Assembly (NCBI RefSeq): GCF_014190775.1
Contig: NZ_JACHVP010000001.1
Span: forward strand, 1,116,001-1,180,000
From: Leifsonia aquatica
Lineage (GTDB): Bacteria; Actinomycetota; Actinomycetes; Actinomycetales; Microbacteriaceae
Length of the DNA stretch: 64,000 nt
Reading direction: 5' to 3'
A model generated the notes under the pieces. That model saw only the letters and a list, made by a program, of their open reading frames with translations. It had not been told where the DNA came from and searched no databases. Shown here piece by piece: positions 62,793 to 64,000 of this stretch. How positions within the stretch are numbered: position 1 is the stretch's first letter; the number at the start of each line of letters is the position of its first letter. Both the position numbers and the translations under genes were made by a program.

Positions 62793-64000
62793 ATGCCCGA
62801 CCGCACCCGCCTCCTGAGCGCGCTCGCGCCGCACCGCTGGGTGCTGGAGCCCGCCGTCGCGGTGCTGCTGTTCGTCTCGTGGCTGCTGGCCGGTCTGCCG
62901 ACCGCTCTCTCGGGGCTCGCCGTGCTGTTCTACTGCGCGGCCGTCGCGCTGTCGCGGGTGCTCCCGGGTGTGGCGCTCGGGATCGTGTGGGTCGCCATCC
63001 TGCTGGAGCTGACCGAGCCCGATCCGTTGCCGGGCGCGTTCCGCGTGATCGGCAGCGTCGCGGTGTTCGCCACGGTCTTCGGGATCGCCGCCCACGGCGG
63101 GCGGGTGCTCCGCTGGTTCGCGTTCGGCTCGGCGATCCTGCTCGGGCCGGCGATGGCGTACCTGTTCACGGTGCGCGGCGAGCTCAAGTTCCTCCAGTTC
63201 GGGCCCGTGATCGCGGGCTACTACACGAGCCAGGGCGTCGGGCTGCTGCTCATGAGCCTCCTGATGATCGTCGCCTTCCTGATCGCCTGGCTGCTCGGTT
63301 ACCTCGTCGCCCGCCAGCGCGCGTTCGAGCCGGCCGGAGCCACGACGGGCGGGCAGACCCAACGCGGATCGGTGCTGGTCTGGCTCGCCTCGTCGGGCGG
63401 GGCGACCGTGACCGAGGAGGATCCGGACCGGCCCCGGCTCGTACGGCGCCTCAGCCGCACGGAGCTGACCTTCGATATCGCCGGCGCGGCGGCGTTCGCA
63501 GTGGTGTGCCTGCTGATCGACTCGGCGAACGTGTTCGGCGCCACCCTCGACGGCAGTCGCTCCGGCGTCGTCGTGCTCGCTGTGTTCACCGTCGCCGTCG
63601 CACTGCGGCGGATGTCCCCGGCCGTCGCGCTCTCGTTCGCCTGGCTGGCCGCCGTCATCCAGATGACGACGGGCAACACCATCCTGGCGAGCGACCTCGG
63701 TGTACTGCTCGTGCTCTACGCGACGGGTGCGTACGGCGACCGCGTCGTGCGGTGGGTCGGCCTGGTGTCCTCCGGGCTCGGCGCCCTGGTCGCGGCGCTC
63801 TACCTGTCCGTGACGGCCGCGCTCGCCCAGGGCTACTTCGATCTGCTGTCGTCGGCGATCACGAGCATCGCCCTGCAGTTCGCGTTCCTGTTCGTCGTCA
63901 GCGCGACGGTCCTCGGGCTGTCCTGGGTGCTCGGCCTGCTCATGCGCACCTGGCGCGCGGCGCGGTTCTCGCGCTACGCCCAGACGATCGCCGAGCTCGA
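62793..64000 (+). CDS. Membrane sensor histidine kinase, N-terminal part (open at window end)
   Basis: At least 402 codons run to the window edge with no stop. The protein has about six hydrophobic segments in residues 20-170, a 55-residue hydrophilic linker, then about five more from residue 225 to 390. The second block ends in RTWRAARFSRYAQTIAEL, the usual lead into a HisKA_3 dimerisation helix in actinobacterial NarL-type kinases. The kinase core lies outside the window, so the assignment is by resemblance. The ATG is supported by a leaderless -10. Confidence 0.65.
   Translation, partial: MPDRTRLLSALAPHRWVLEPAVAVLLFVSWLLAGLPTALSGLAVLFYCAAVALSRVLPGVALGIVWVAILLELTEPDPLPGAFRVIGSVAVFATVFGIAAHGGRVLRWFAFGSAILLGPAMAYLFTVRGELKFLQFGPVIAGYYTSQGVGLLLMSLLMIVAFLIAWLLGYLVARQRAFEPAGATTGGQTQRGSVLVWLASSGGATVTEEDPDRPRLVRRLSRTELTFDIAGAAAFAVVCLLIDSANVFGATLDGSRSGVVVLAVFTVAVALRRMSPAVALSFAWLAAVIQMTTGNTILASDLGVLLVLYATGAYGDRVVRWVGLVSSGLGALVAALYLSVTAALAQGYFDLLSSAITSIALQFAFLFVVSATVLGLSWVLGLLMRTWRAARFSRYAQTIAEL

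Noticed and set aside
1-64000. CRISPR arrays, insertion sequences, prophage or integrase genes
   Set aside because: No regularly spaced repeats, transposase motifs or attachment-site duplications were seen in reading both strands. Gene order looks like a core chromosome.

Overview
The window is high-GC chromosomal DNA from an actinobacterium. Gene content and protein style (DnaJ2/HrcA with a CIRCE element, cydABDC, extended membrane histidine kinases, many GTG starts) point to Microbacteriaceae, perhaps a Leifsonia-like genus. This is a judgement from protein resemblance, not from a search. No rRNA, complete tRNA, CRISPR array, insertion sequence or phage gene was seen. Coding density is very high and no gene-free stretch exceeds about 215 bases.

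Layout. 1-3436 is the end of a polyamine ABC transporter operon (potD 3' part, potA, potB, potC). Facing it is a gabT-like aminotransferase coupled to an asparaginase, then osmC and plsC. 7177-10941 holds an ABC exporter (ATPase plus FtsX-like permease) divergent from a NarL-type two-component pair. 10973-13178 is a secreted protein behind a second gabT paralogue. 13282-18697 is the isoprenoid and envelope block: FKBP lipoprotein, dxr, lipoprotein, rseP, ispG. 18719-25261 has an RNB ribonuclease, proS, a FUSC protein, an AlkZ-like winged-helix protein and an App1-like phosphatase. 25473-29608 has a TetR regulator and a four-gene OpuC-type osmoprotectant importer. 29618-32241 has DedA with its TetR, and an M56 peptidase with a BlaI-type repressor. 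32338-38099 is cydA-cydB-cydD-cydC. 38074-40313 is the divergent pabC/pabB pair. 40439-54467 is a housekeeping block (leuS, comEA, comEC, holA, rpsT, an NAD(P) epimerase, an amidohydrolase, lepA, a DHFR-like protein, DUF1990, hemW). 54477-62718 has two DUF4870 proteins and the heat-shock/ribosome block hrcA, dnaJ, rsmE, HIT, phoH, ybeY, a CNNM/CBS protein and era. The window ends inside a large membrane histidine kinase.

Two regulatory themes stand out. First, two 17-bp inverted repeats of the form TTCTACA-N3-TGTAGAA lie between blaI and cydA. This suggests that a BlaI/M56 module with no beta-lactamase nearby controls the cytochrome bd operon and itself. Second, at least 15 genes have a TANNNT hexamer ending exactly 6 or 7 bases before the start codon, the geometry of leaderless transcription. 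This settles several start codons, and the divergent pabB and pabC genes appear to share one 7-bp -10 region. Other points: a likely one-base frameshift at the start of a DUF4870 gene, a comEC reading frame that runs about 290 bases into holA, and a 12-codon leader ORF coupled by ATGA to a lipoprotein gene. Many operon junctions use ATGA, GTGA or TGATG overlaps, implying translational coupling.
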